From the NCBI GenBank assembly GCA_036822015.1, contig DAISIL010000002.1, positions 1 to 64,000 on the forward strand: a DNA stretch of 64,000 nt, read 5' to 3'. Source of the DNA: DAISIL01 sp036822015 (lineage in GTDB: Bacteria; Bacteroidota; Bacteroidia; Cytophagales; Bernardetiaceae). Positions 15,305-23,806 of this stretch are shown in pieces (positions within the stretch are counted from its first letter, which is position 1; each line of letters starts with the position of its first letter). The position numbers and the translations under genes were made by a program. Under the pieces are notes generated by a model. The model did not search any database. It worked only from the letters and a program-made list of their open reading frames with translations, and was not told where the DNA came from.

Positions 15305-17467
15305 TTAGGGGAGACGCAGCCCCATCCAGAGGATGTCATCTCGGAGGGGTTCTCCTTGCCGGAAGGCGTTGATGGTTTGTCGGATTTTTTCTTTTTGTTC
15401 CGATAGCGGTAGATGCGCTATGGCTTGGGTGAGTTCGAGTAGGCGCAATGTCCCGAACCGCTCTCGGGCATAGTTGTTTTGGTCGGCAAGTCCGTCGCTT
15501 CCCAGGTAGATTACGTCGCTGCTTTGCATCTGTAGTTGTATTTCCTGAAAGTCTATCTTGTTATTGGTCTGCTTGCGGAGCCGTTGCCCTACGCTGACGT
15601 GATCGCAGCGGACACGTGTTACTTCTTTGATAGCAGGGTTGTAATACAGCACGGGGCTTTTGGCCGAAGCCAGGGCTACGGCGTAGGTGCTGCCTTCTTG
15701 TCGCTCAATGCGGATAATGGATACATCCATACCCGTAACACTGCCCGTTGTATTGTGGGGGAGCAGGTGGCGTACCTCATGGTCGAGTTGGGTCAGGATC
15801 CTGCCCGGCGTAAAGATGCGTTCCTCCACCGTGATCTTATCGAGGAGCGTATGCCCAATCAAAGACATAAACGCGCCCGGCACACCGTGGCCCGTACAAT
15901 CGACGGCAGCCACCAAAATACCATCGCCCTCGAGTAGGGGAGTTGCCCAATAAAAATCACCACTGACGACATCTTTGGGGGCATAGAGCAGGGCGTAGTC
16001 CTCAAAAAAATCAGAGAGGTGTTTGCTCGGTTCTTGCAAGATAGCTTCCTGGATGACCTTAGCGGCTCGGATGCTGTTATGGATTTGTCGGTTGTTTTCT
16101 TCTAAAATACGATGCTGCTCCTGGATGGCATCGCGGTGGGTGCGGATTTCCTCGGCTTGCTGTTGGAGTTCTTCGTTTTGGGCGAGGACTTCTTGCTGCT
16201 TTTGGCGCAACTCGTGGGTGCGTTCGGTTACTTTTTGTTCCAATATGGCGTTTTGGTTGCGTACCAGTTGCTCGTTTTGGTTGCGGTAAATATTGATGCG
16301 ATCGGCCAGGGCAAAGGAAAGCAGAACGACTTCGGCCAGCAGCCCAAACTGTACCGCGTTCATGGTAAAGAAGTTATTCGGAATCTTGCCAATAAACACC
16401 ATGGACAAAATCAAGACCCCGATCAGGTATAGGAGCCACCCCAACACAAAAAAACGCGCGGCCTTATTGCCGCTTCGCCAGGCCACCCAACCATTGATAA
16501 GCAGCACCAGCGGCATGACCAAGCCCATCAGCGCGCTCACCTTAGCCGTGTGCGCATAAGAGACCAACAAACTCATCACGGCTCCCAAAGCCAATACCCC
16601 GCAGACAGCCACCGACAAGCGGTGCATAAAAGGGTAGTTTTTGGAGGTCTTCAAAAAAAGTATCGAAAACAAAACATTACAACCAAAAACAGCAAAAGTA
16701 CTAAAGCCAATCACAGGATTGGAGAGCTGGGGCATTCCGGGCCAGAGGTACTGCTGGGCATGACCACGCAGGGTAGCCAAAAACAGCAGTGCCAAAAACA
16801 CCGATAAGCCATAAGCCAGATAGCTACGGTCTCGGAGCGCGTAGCCGAGGCTCAAATTATAGACCGCCATAATCAGGATGATCCCATAAAAAATCCCGTA
16901 AAAAACCTCATTGCCTACCTCCCGCTCATAAAACGAGAGCTTCTCGTGAACGACCAGCGGCACTTGTACCGAGCCTGTTGTCTGGATGCGCAGATAAAAC
17001 ACATGCGGATCAGAAGAGGTGAAGCGTAGGGGAAGCACAAACGTTCGGGTAGGTAAGGGACGTGAGGTAAAGGGCAGCAACTCCCCCGTCTGTACCACCG
17101 ACCAACTTCCGTCCGAAGTTCGGGCATAAAATGTGAGCGAATCCAGGGGGGGATAGTCAATTTCGAGGAGCCATTCCATCTCCGAGCGTGCGCGGTTGGT
17201 CAAGGGAATGCGCACCCAAAAGGCACTGCTGGGGTTATAGCCGAAATTGAGCTTGTCGGCATCCGAAGGCACAAAAAGCGACTGAATATCAGGGGAGAGT
17301 ATCTCCTCAATCCCCGCCTGACGGCCCGTATCCTCCCATACCGATACGTGCCTGCCGATGGACAAATATGGGGTAGATGCGTCCAGGTGCAGATATGGCT
17401 GTGCCATCAAAGACGGCCACCAACACAGCAGCAGCATTGCCCACCAAAGTCTATCTCGCTTGCCCAT
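15305..17467 (-). CDS. 7TMR-DISM sensor with SpoIIE-type PP2C phosphatase
   Basis: A 720-residue membrane sensor. A signal peptide is followed by a 7TMR-DISM extracellular beta-sandwich (about 25-180), seven hydrophobic helices (about 185-390), a long coiled coil (about 400-480), and a SpoIIE/RsbU-like phosphatase domain: GDFYWATPL, DCTGHGVPGAFM at about 521-532, YLGSDGLADQNN and the terminal RDDILWMGLRL supply the metal-binding aspartates. It should dephosphorylate an anti-anti-sigma-type partner in response to an extracellular ligand. No STAS or anti-sigma gene is adjacent. Confidence 0.9.
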   Translation of the reverse strand: MGKRDRLWWAMLLLCWWPSLMAQPYLHLDASTPYLSIGRHVSVWEDTGRQAGIEEILSPDIQSLFVPSDADKLNFGYNPSSAFWVRIPLTNRARSEMEWLLEIDYPPLDSLTFYARTSDGSWSVVQTGELLPFTSRPLPTRTFVLPLRFTSSDPHVFYLRIQTTGSVQVPLVVHEKLSFYEREVGNEVFYGIFYGIILIMAVYNLSLGYALRDRSYLAYGLSVFLALLFLATLRGHAQQYLWPGMPQLSNPVIGFSTFAVFGCNVLFSILFLKTSKNYPFMHRLSVAVCGVLALGAVMSLLVSYAHTAKVSALMGLVMPLVLLINGWVAWRSGNKAARFFVLGWLLYLIGVLILSMVFIGKIPNNFFTMNAVQFGLLAEVVLLSFALADRINIYRNQNEQLVRNQNAILEQKVTERTHELRQKQQEVLAQNEELQQQAEEIRTHRDAIQEQHRILEENNRQIHNSIRAAKVIQEAILQEPSKHLSDFFEDYALLYAPKDVVSGDFYWATPLLEGDGILVAAVDCTGHGVPGAFMSLIGHTLLDKITVEERIFTPGRILTQLDHEVRHLLPHNTTGSVTGMDVSIIRIERQEGSTYAVALASAKSPVLYYNPAIKEVTRVRCDHVSVGQRLRKQTNNKIDFQEIQLQMQSSDVIYLGSDGLADQNNYARERFGTLRLLELTQAIAHLPLSEQKEKIRQTINAFRQGEPLRDDILWMGLRLP

Positions 17468-17514
17468 TGCTTTTTTTGAGAGGCAAAAGCTACATATTTT
17501 TTGTCAAACGATCG

Positions 17515-18264
17515 TTATGCAATAGCTACTTTTTTGCCCAAAACAATTAAACGTTCCGAATGCTGGGAAGCAAACGGTTGAAGTTGGTAATCTCCCCAAA
17601 GCTCTTGTATGGCTAGCCCTGCCGCCGCAAAGTCATTCACAAAATCATCCCTGGTGATGGCGCGTACCCGCTCCTGAAAGTTCAGGTGTTCTGCGCCATC
17701 TTCTATCGCGATGGTTTTGACGATATAGCCCTCCTCGATCTGGCGACGAATCCCGAACCGCACCCCTTCGTGTACTTGCACCTCCTCTGGCACCAGGCGA
17801 CCCAGGACACGATCTGGGTTCAGGAAGTCGATCAGGAACAGCCCGCCCAGACGCAAGGCAGCGGCGGCCGCCCGAATGGCTTGTAGGTTTTCGGATGCCG
17901 AATCAAAATAACCAAAGCTCGTGAAGAGGTTCAGGATCACATCGAAGCAGCCCTCACAGTACTGCTCCCGCATATCGTGGACGGCGAATCGGAGACGGTC
18001 GTTTTCGTGTTGGCGGGCATGGGCGATATTTTGGGGGGATAAGTCCAGTCCCGTTACGGATAAGCCCTGGGCGTTGAGGTAGATGGCGTGCCTTCCTTTG
18101 CCGCAAGCCAAGTCCAGGATAGCCTGCTCGGGAGTTAAGGGCAAGGCGCGGATGAGGTTTTGCATAAAAAACTGCGCCTCGGCGTAGTCGCGGTGGCGAT
18201 ATAGGAGATGATAGTAGGGCGAATCAAACCATTGGGCAAACCAGGCATCGGTAGTGGTGGGCAT
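17515..18264 (-). CDS. Class I SAM-dependent methyltransferase
   Basis: A 249-residue soluble protein. ILDLACGKGRHAIYL is motif I of class I methyltransferases, VTGLDLSPQNIAHAR holds the ribose-binding acid, and FDVILNLFTSFGYF is motif IV. This resembles small-molecule methyltransferases of the Methyltransf_25/11 type; the acceptor is unknown. It follows the DUF2461 gene in the same direction with 18 bases between them. Confidence 0.85.
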   Translation of the reverse strand: MPTTTDAWFAQWFDSPYYHLLYRHRDYAEAQFFMQNLIRALPLTPEQAILDLACGKGRHAIYLNAQGLSVTGLDLSPQNIAHARQHENDRLRFAVHDMREQYCEGCFDVILNLFTSFGYFDSASENLQAIRAAAAALRLGGLFLIDFLNPDRVLGRLVPEEVQVHEGVRFGIRRQIEEGYIVKTIAIEDGAEHLNFQERVRAITRDDFVNDFAAAGLAIQELWGDYQLQPFASQHSERLIVLGKKVAIA

Positions 18265-18282
18265 ACGGGGTGTTTCTTTTGG

Positions 18283-18942
18283 TCAATCAAAAACGACGTT
18301 GAGCCAACGCCGAAAGGGCAAGGTAAGGGTGTAGGTATCAGCGATCTTTTGGGGGGCATCCGGTTGGGCAAAGAAGCCATCGGGTACGGGGCGGCTCAAA
18401 ATAAAGCTCTTGTAGCGGAGTAGCTCGGCCTCGGGATGATCTTTGGGGTAGCCTCTGGGTATCGTCTTGAGTTGCTGCTCCGGAAAGATGTCGAGTTCTC
18501 CAAACTCGGCTTTGAGCCGAGGTTCATCCAGGATATGGTGTAGCTCGGCGGCGTTGTAGTCGATCTCTTCTCGGATTTTTTGGAGGATTTCTCGGGGGGG
18601 CATATACATCCCCGTCGCGATGAAGGCCGCCTCGGGTTGGATGTGAAGGTAATAAAAAGCGCGTTCAGATTTGCGTCCGTCCTGGTCTAGGCCTGCGGCA
18701 AAGTTGGTTTTGTAGGGGCTTTTGTCTTTGCTGAACCGGATGTCGCGGGCCAGGCGATAGATGCAGTCTTTGGCGGCCAGGCCGTCCAGGCTGGGGTCAT
18801 GTGCAGTCAGGGCTAGGAGGAGGCGTTGTAGGAAGTCCTCAAACTCGGCTTTGGCAGCCTGGTAGCGGTCTTTGTGGGCGTGCATCCAGTCGCGGTTGTT
18901 GTTTTGGGCAAGGTCGCGGAGGAAAGAAAAAGTGGCTTGCAT
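18283..18942 (-). CDS. DUF2461 family protein
   Basis: A 219-residue protein matching the DUF2461/TIGR02453 family: LAQNNNRDWMHAHKDRY at the N-terminus, YRLARDIRFSKDKSPYKTNF in the middle, and ATGMYMPPREILQKIREEID after it. The family is widespread and its function is unknown. The start at 18942 (MQATFSFLRDLAQNNN) is preferred; upstream in-frame codons are in the region between this gene and the next and look noncoding. Likely co-transcribed with the methyltransferase downstream. Confidence 0.85.
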   Translation of the reverse strand: MQATFSFLRDLAQNNNRDWMHAHKDRYQAAKAEFEDFLQRLLLALTAHDPSLDGLAAKDCIYRLARDIRFSKDKSPYKTNFAAGLDQDGRKSERAFYYLHIQPEAAFIATGMYMPPREILQKIREEIDYNAAELHHILDEPRLKAEFGELDIFPEQQLKTIPRGYPKDHPEAELLRYKSFILSRPVPDGFFAQPDAPQKIADTYTLTLPFRRWLNVVFD

Positions 18943-19003
18943 GAGGGCTATAGCTTTTTGTAAAGAATCAAGAAGTCTTGAATTTGTTTTAAAAAAGCAA
19001 GGT

Positions 19004-22000
19004 TTATCCGATGCGCAGCCCGAGTAGGGTGATGTCATCGCGCTGGGCTGTCATTCCCTGGTGTTGATCCAGTGCTTGTTCCAGCTGTTGTGCTTGTGCG
19101 TGCATGGGCATCGTGTGGAGGTCTTGGAGCCATCTTTTGAGCGTTTGGGTGCCGATCTTTCCCCCCTCGGCGTTGGACTGATCGCTGAACCCGTCCGAAA
19201 ACAGGTAAAGTGCCGTACCTGCGGGTAGCTCAAGGGTAGTTGTCTGGAAGGGATACTGCTGGCTGCGGCGCACCTTGCCACCAATCGACCGCCGAGTACC
19301 CCTTACGCTGGCTATCTCGCCCGTGGGCAGGGCATAAAAAAGCGGTCTTTTGGCCCCGCAATAATGCACCCGCCGCCGTCCTTCTTCCGTAGCCTGGTTG
19401 TCGATGATACACAAGGCGATGTCCATGCCATCGGTGTTGGCTTCTTGCTCCTGGCGCAGGGCAAGGGCAATTTCGGTGTGGAGCCACTCGAGGATTTGAT
19501 CGGGGGTGGCGAGTTGTTGTTGGTTGATGGCTTCGGTTAGGAAGGCGTGTCCGAGCATGGACATAAACGCGCCAGGTACGCCGTGTCCGGTGCAGTCAGC
19601 GACGGCGAAAAAGTTACGGCTTTCTGTTTGGGCAGCCCAATAAAAATCGCCCGAGACGATGTCCTTAGGACGAAAGAGGACAAAATACTCCTGACAGTAC
19701 TGCCGGAGTTCTTCGTCTGGTGGTAGGATGGCTTGCTGAATCGTTTGGGCATAACGAATCGAATCTGTGATGTGGGTGTTTTTGTTGGCGATCAAGCGGT
19801 AGGCTCGGATGTTATCCAGGGCAATGGCCGTATAGGCGGCCAGGGTATCGAGCATATCCAGTTGTAGTTCGGTGTAACTGTGCTGGTGCATACTCTGGAC
19901 GGTCATTACACCTATGGGCTTGCCTTCCATACACAAGGGCAAGTAAACCAATGACTTGGGAAGAAATCCTACCGTAACGGATGCCTGGTGTTCCTGGGGG
20001 AGGTCATGGAGAATGATTTTTTGGTTGTCGAGCCAGCAACGAACGGACAACTTATCAGTCTGGTCGAGCAGATCAAAGTGTTCGGGTAGCTCTTCGCCGT
20101 TTTCGATGTACCCCACAAACCTCAAGCGGTCGTTATCGGGTTCGTGTATGCCGATGCCAAACCCGTCGGCGGGCATGAGGGTATTGACGTGCTGATAGAC
20201 CGTCTGGATCAGTCGCGTACTATCAAGGATGTTGGTGATCTCTTGCCCGATGTAGCTCAAAATTCGGACGTTTCGATAAGACTGCTCAAGGGCTTGCTTC
20301 TGGGCTTGTACGGAGGCATTGGCGCGTAGGAGGCTTTCGGCCTGCACTTGTAGCTCTTCTTTTTGGTGGGTGATTTCGGCGTTGGCTTGTGCCAACTGGT
20401 TGGCTTGCGATTGGAGTTCTTCTTTTTGTTGCTGGATTTCGGAGGTACGGGCTTGTACAAGGGCTTCGAGTTGGTTTTTGTCGCGCTCCAGCCGCTTGAT
20501 GTTGATTTTGATGACTGCCCATACGCCCAAGCCTGCCAATAAGGCATACATCACATACGCCCAGGGGGTGGCATACCAGGGTGGCAAAATTTGAAAACTG
20601 AAACGTGCCGTTTGTCCTTCTAGCCCGGCGATGTTTTGGGCTTGTACCTCAAAGGTATAGTCGCCCGCCGACAGGTTGGTATATTCTTTTTGGGTTTTGT
20701 CGTCCCAACTTGACCAGTCTTTTTCTAATCCTTGCAGCCGATAGCGGTAGCGGGTTTGTTGGCTGAAACGCATCTCGGGGGCCGCAAATGAAAAGCGCAA
20801 GGCATTCCGATCCGGGGGTAGGACGAGCTTTGCCCGACCTGGGGCATCCACGCCCCCAAACAGCAAGCTATCTTCGGTGGTCATCCATTCTACCCGCCGG
20901 ATATGTGGCATGGGTGGGCGCAAGTCCGGAAACTTGCGTTTGGTATCCAGTACCAGGAAGCCCTCTTCTACGCCCCAAACCATCTGCCCGTTGGAGAGCA
21001 TCTTGGTCGTATTGAAACTTTTGATGGTGTGCAGGGGATGAACGATGTCGGTTTGTTTGGCATAACTTTCGCCTTGCCTGGCGATCACCCCTTTTTCTCC
21101 CTCCACGCGATACCAAAGTTTGCCCTCTGGGTCTTGGTAGAGATCGAACACCTTAGCCGTTCCTAGCAGGCTTTGCAACAAAGAATCGGGCAGAAAGCGG
21201 TCTTGCTCGGGGCTGTAGGCATACACGCCGGCGTTGGTGGTGGCCAGCAGGCGATCCCCAAAAACGCAGATGTTGTTGTCGAGGCTGTCGGGTAGTCCTT
21301 CGGATACGCTGTAGTTTTTCACTTCCAGGAGGCTATCGTAGGCATCATCGAAGCGCAAGCGAAACAAACCCTTATCGCGGTGCCGGGCCCAGAGGTAGCC
21401 CTTCCAGGCGGTGAGGTTGTAGGCCAGGTAAGGATAGGCGGGGTAGCTTTTTTCAGACCACTGCTCGCTGTTGGCTTGTCGTTGGATGCGGGATAACTCG
21501 CGGGATCGTGCCACCAAAAAGTTCATGCCGTCGGGCTGCTGGGGTGGCAGGGGGAGGACATTCCAGGCGACGATCTGTTGGGGGGTCTTGAGTTTTTCTG
21601 CTCGGCTTTGCTGTACGGCAAAGATGCCCAGGTTGTGTCCGTAGTAGATCGTATCTCGGAGTTGGCTCGAGGAGAGGGCGTAGCCTTTGGTCTCATCCAG
21701 GCGGGTGAAAGTAGGGATTTGCCCTTCCTTGCCCGGGTAGTCGGCTTGATAGATACCAAAGGTAGTGCCGAGGTAGAGTTTGTTTTGCTCGGGCAGATAA
21801 TCGACCGTTAGGCCGCGGCCCTCGATGCCCTGGGCTTCGTAGATGGTGAAGTAGGGCAGGGAGAGATACACACAACTGATGCCCTTATCGGTGGCTAACC
21901 AGAGGTTTTGGTCGCGATCCAGGGCAAGCCCGTAGATGACGCTGCTGGGCAGTCCGTTGTTTTTGTGGAAATGCTGCTGGATGTTTCCGCTTTCGTCGAG

Positions 22001-22837
22001 GATGAACAAGCCGTTGGTCAGCGTCGCGACAGCAATGCGCCCTTCGGGTAAGGGCAAAGCATAATAGGCGCGGCTGTCGTACATCTGCTTCTGGGCCGCA
22101 AAAGCCAGGGTGTCTATCGCTTGGGTTCGGGGATCCAGGCGCAGTAGTCCTTCTCTGTTAAGTAAGGCGAGAAGGCGACCTTGGGCATCCAGAAAAAGCC
22201 CATAAGCGGCATTAAAACCAAAGATGCCCTCCGGTACGAGCGGTTGGAGTTGGTTGGTCTCGGGATGAAAGCGAAGCAGCCCCAGGTCAGTATCTCGGAC
22301 ATAAAACACCCCCTCCACCATAAAAGCCATGTGAAAACGGCGGGTTTTGCCCGGTGGTCGAAAGACCGTAAACTGCCCATCCTGGTAGATCAGTACCGCT
22401 TCGTTGAGCCGAAAATAGGCCCGCTCCCGATCCGTGAAAATCTGCCATACATCACCGAAGTTGCGCAGCGAGTCGGGCAAGAGTGGCAGCAGCGAGACAT
22501 ACCGTAGGGTGTGTGTGCTGTCGGGGCGCAAGAGACCCAATTCACCCTTTGCCCCCACAAAAACCTCCCCTTGTGGGGATACGGCCACGGACTTGACGAC
22601 GCTCTTGTTGGTCGTTGGGTAGCGTCGCCAACGCTGTCCATCAAACTCCAAGACCCCCGCGTTGTTGCCCACATACAAAAAACCGTTGTTGCTCTGGGCG
22701 ATGCACCAGTTTTGAGAATCTCCGCCGTAGTCGTTGGCTAAGAAATTCTGTATCAGAGGTATTCCAGCTTGTTGGGCAAAAGCCCCACATCCAATCCCCC
22801 ACACCAAATATCCAAAGAGTAGTAGTCGTTGTCCCAT
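19004..22837 (-). CDS. Two-component-type beta-propeller sensor with Y_Y_Y, GAF and SpoIIE phosphatase
   Basis: A 1277-residue transmembrane sensor. Signal peptide (1-22, ending CGAFAQ), Reg_prop repeats forming a periplasmic propeller (about 30-630; repeats such as LDRDQNLWLATDKGI), a Y_Y_Y domain (about 640-715; GLEKDWSSWDD, NLSAGDYTFEVQAQNIAG), one membrane helix near 750, a coiled coil (about 770-850), a GAF domain (about 860-1010) and a SpoIIE phosphatase (DCTGHGVPGAFM near 1080, YLFSDGFSDQSN, RDDITLLGLRIG). The architecture is that of hybrid two-component systems of Bacteroidota with the kinase replaced by a phosphatase. The start at 22837 gives a proper signal peptide. Confidence 0.9.
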   Translation of the reverse strand: MGQRLLLFGYLVWGIGCGAFAQQAGIPLIQNFLANDYGGDSQNWCIAQSNNGFLYVGNNAGVLEFDGQRWRRYPTTNKSVVKSVAVSPQGEVFVGAKGELGLLRPDSTHTLRYVSLLPLLPDSLRNFGDVWQIFTDRERAYFRLNEAVLIYQDGQFTVFRPPGKTRRFHMAFMVEGVFYVRDTDLGLLRFHPETNQLQPLVPEGIFGFNAAYGLFLDAQGRLLALLNREGLLRLDPRTQAIDTLAFAAQKQMYDSRAYYALPLPEGRIAVATLTNGLFILDESGNIQQHFHKNNGLPSSVIYGLALDRDQNLWLATDKGISCVYLSLPYFTIYEAQGIEGRGLTVDYLPEQNKLYLGTTFGIYQADYPGKEGQIPTFTRLDETKGYALSSSQLRDTIYYGHNLGIFAVQQSRAEKLKTPQQIVAWNVLPLPPQQPDGMNFLVARSRELSRIQRQANSEQWSEKSYPAYPYLAYNLTAWKGYLWARHRDKGLFRLRFDDAYDSLLEVKNYSVSEGLPDSLDNNICVFGDRLLATTNAGVYAYSPEQDRFLPDSLLQSLLGTAKVFDLYQDPEGKLWYRVEGEKGVIARQGESYAKQTDIVHPLHTIKSFNTTKMLSNGQMVWGVEEGFLVLDTKRKFPDLRPPMPHIRRVEWMTTEDSLLFGGVDAPGRAKLVLPPDRNALRFSFAAPEMRFSQQTRYRYRLQGLEKDWSSWDDKTQKEYTNLSAGDYTFEVQAQNIAGLEGQTARFSFQILPPWYATPWAYVMYALLAGLGVWAVIKINIKRLERDKNQLEALVQARTSEIQQQKEELQSQANQLAQANAEITHQKEELQVQAESLLRANASVQAQKQALEQSYRNVRILSYIGQEITNILDSTRLIQTVYQHVNTLMPADGFGIGIHEPDNDRLRFVGYIENGEELPEHFDLLDQTDKLSVRCWLDNQKIILHDLPQEHQASVTVGFLPKSLVYLPLCMEGKPIGVMTVQSMHQHSYTELQLDMLDTLAAYTAIALDNIRAYRLIANKNTHITDSIRYAQTIQQAILPPDEELRQYCQEYFVLFRPKDIVSGDFYWAAQTESRNFFAVADCTGHGVPGAFMSMLGHAFLTEAINQQQLATPDQILEWLHTEIALALRQEQEANTDGMDIALCIIDNQATEEGRRRVHYCGAKRPLFYALPTGEIASVRGTRRSIGGKVRRSQQYPFQTTTLELPAGTALYLFSDGFSDQSNAEGGKIGTQTLKRWLQDLHTMPMHAQAQQLEQALDQHQGMTAQRDDITLLGLRIG

Positions 22838-22937
22838 GCACGATTTTGCTAGCCCGAAATATAACAAAGTCGTTCGGTTTGGCAAAACGCCGCTCCCTGC
22901 GTCTGCTTTTGGTCTTCTGTACAGTTTTGGGTATCTT

Positions 22938-22945
22938 TATGTTTG
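22938..22945 (+). promoter_or_regulatory. Putative -7 box (TAnnTTTG)
   Basis: TATGTTTG lies 22 bases upstream of the ATG at 22968; no convincing TTTG -33 box at 19-21 bases was found. Confidence 0.35.
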
Positions 22946-22967
22946 TTGAACCAAAATACGTCCTCCC

Positions 22968-23657
22968 ATGCTGCGCCTGCTCTTATTGTTGCTCTTGTGT
23001 TTGCCTGTTTTATCGCTTGTCGCCCAGGAGGATGACCCTTATCGGATGCAATCGCGCACCAACACCACCCTTCCGGCTTTCTTGTACACCTACGACGAGG
23101 GCAAAAACGAGATTCAGGGCAGCCCGTACCGCCACGAGGAGTGGCTCGAAGGAAAGGTCTTTTTTGAGGATGACACGGTAGCTACCCGGATGCGCTACCA
23201 CGTCATGAATGATGATTTGATTGTGGTACATCCCCAGCTTCGGCAGCATTACCTCGTCGATAACTCGGCCGTGATGGGTTTTCTCTGGTACTATCAGGGG
23301 CTGGAGCAGCCCTTTGTTCGCCTCGAAAATGTCCTACCCGAGCTGGGTATGAGTGGGTTTTGGGAGGTCTTGCATCAGGGGGAGGTTTGGCTCCTGGCCA
23401 AATACCGAAAACAATTCTTGAAAGCCGACTACAAAGACCCCTTTGGGGCCGGACGCACCGGAGACCGCATCACCGATAGCCCGACACAGTTTATGCTTTA
23501 TGACGAAGAAAACAAGCAGCTTTTCAAAAAATGGAAGGGATCCGATAGCGACTGGAAAAAACTGCTCGGCAAAGCCTCCTTTGAGCGCATCAAAGACATC
23601 CCCGACCGAAACACCCCCCTGGGGATGCAAGCTGCGCTGCGGCGGGCAAAAAAATAG
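22968..23657 (+). CDS. Secreted protein of unknown function
   Basis: A 229-residue protein I do not recognise. A leucine-rich signal peptide (1-19, ending LSLVAQ) directs export. The mature protein has mixed polar and aromatic beta-strand-like segments (GSPYRHEEWLEGKVFFEDDT, YHVMNDDLIVVHP) and a basic C-terminus. It reads divergently from the propeller-SpoIIE gene and ends just before a hairpin. Possibly a membrane-trafficking or capsule-type accessory; nothing in the sequence settles it. Confidence 0.6.
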   Translation: MLRLLLLLLLCLPVLSLVAQEDDPYRMQSRTNTTLPAFLYTYDEGKNEIQGSPYRHEEWLEGKVFFEDDTVATRMRYHVMNDDLIVVHPQLRQHYLVDNSAVMGFLWYYQGLEQPFVRLENVLPELGMSGFWEVLHQGEVWLLAKYRKQFLKADYKDPFGAGRTGDRITDSPTQFMLYDEENKQLFKKWKGSDSDWKKLLGKASFERIKDIPDRNTPLGMQAALRRAKK

Positions 23658-23679
23658 GGCATCAAAAAGATTTGATGCC
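23658..23679 (+). terminator. Hairpin, possible terminator
   Basis: A perfect nine-base stem (GGCATCAAA with TTTGATGCC, loop AAGA) starts right after the stop codon at 23657 and is followed by a T/C-rich tract. It lies between two convergent genes and could terminate either. Confidence 0.5.
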
Positions 23680-23806
23680 TATTTCTCTTCTCCTATCCTA
23701 AAAACTATTTTTCTTCAAAGGAAAGGAAAATACCTATTGCCACCTAGCCCAAGTCGATCAAGGGCAATAAAGCCTCGGCTAATCGGTCTTTTTGCTCGAC
23801 AAAAAA

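Noticed and set aside
16112..16432. Leucine-rich plus-strand open frame inside the 7TMR-DISM gene
   Set aside because: Antisense of a coiled coil and membrane helices, which naturally gives hydrophobic open frames.
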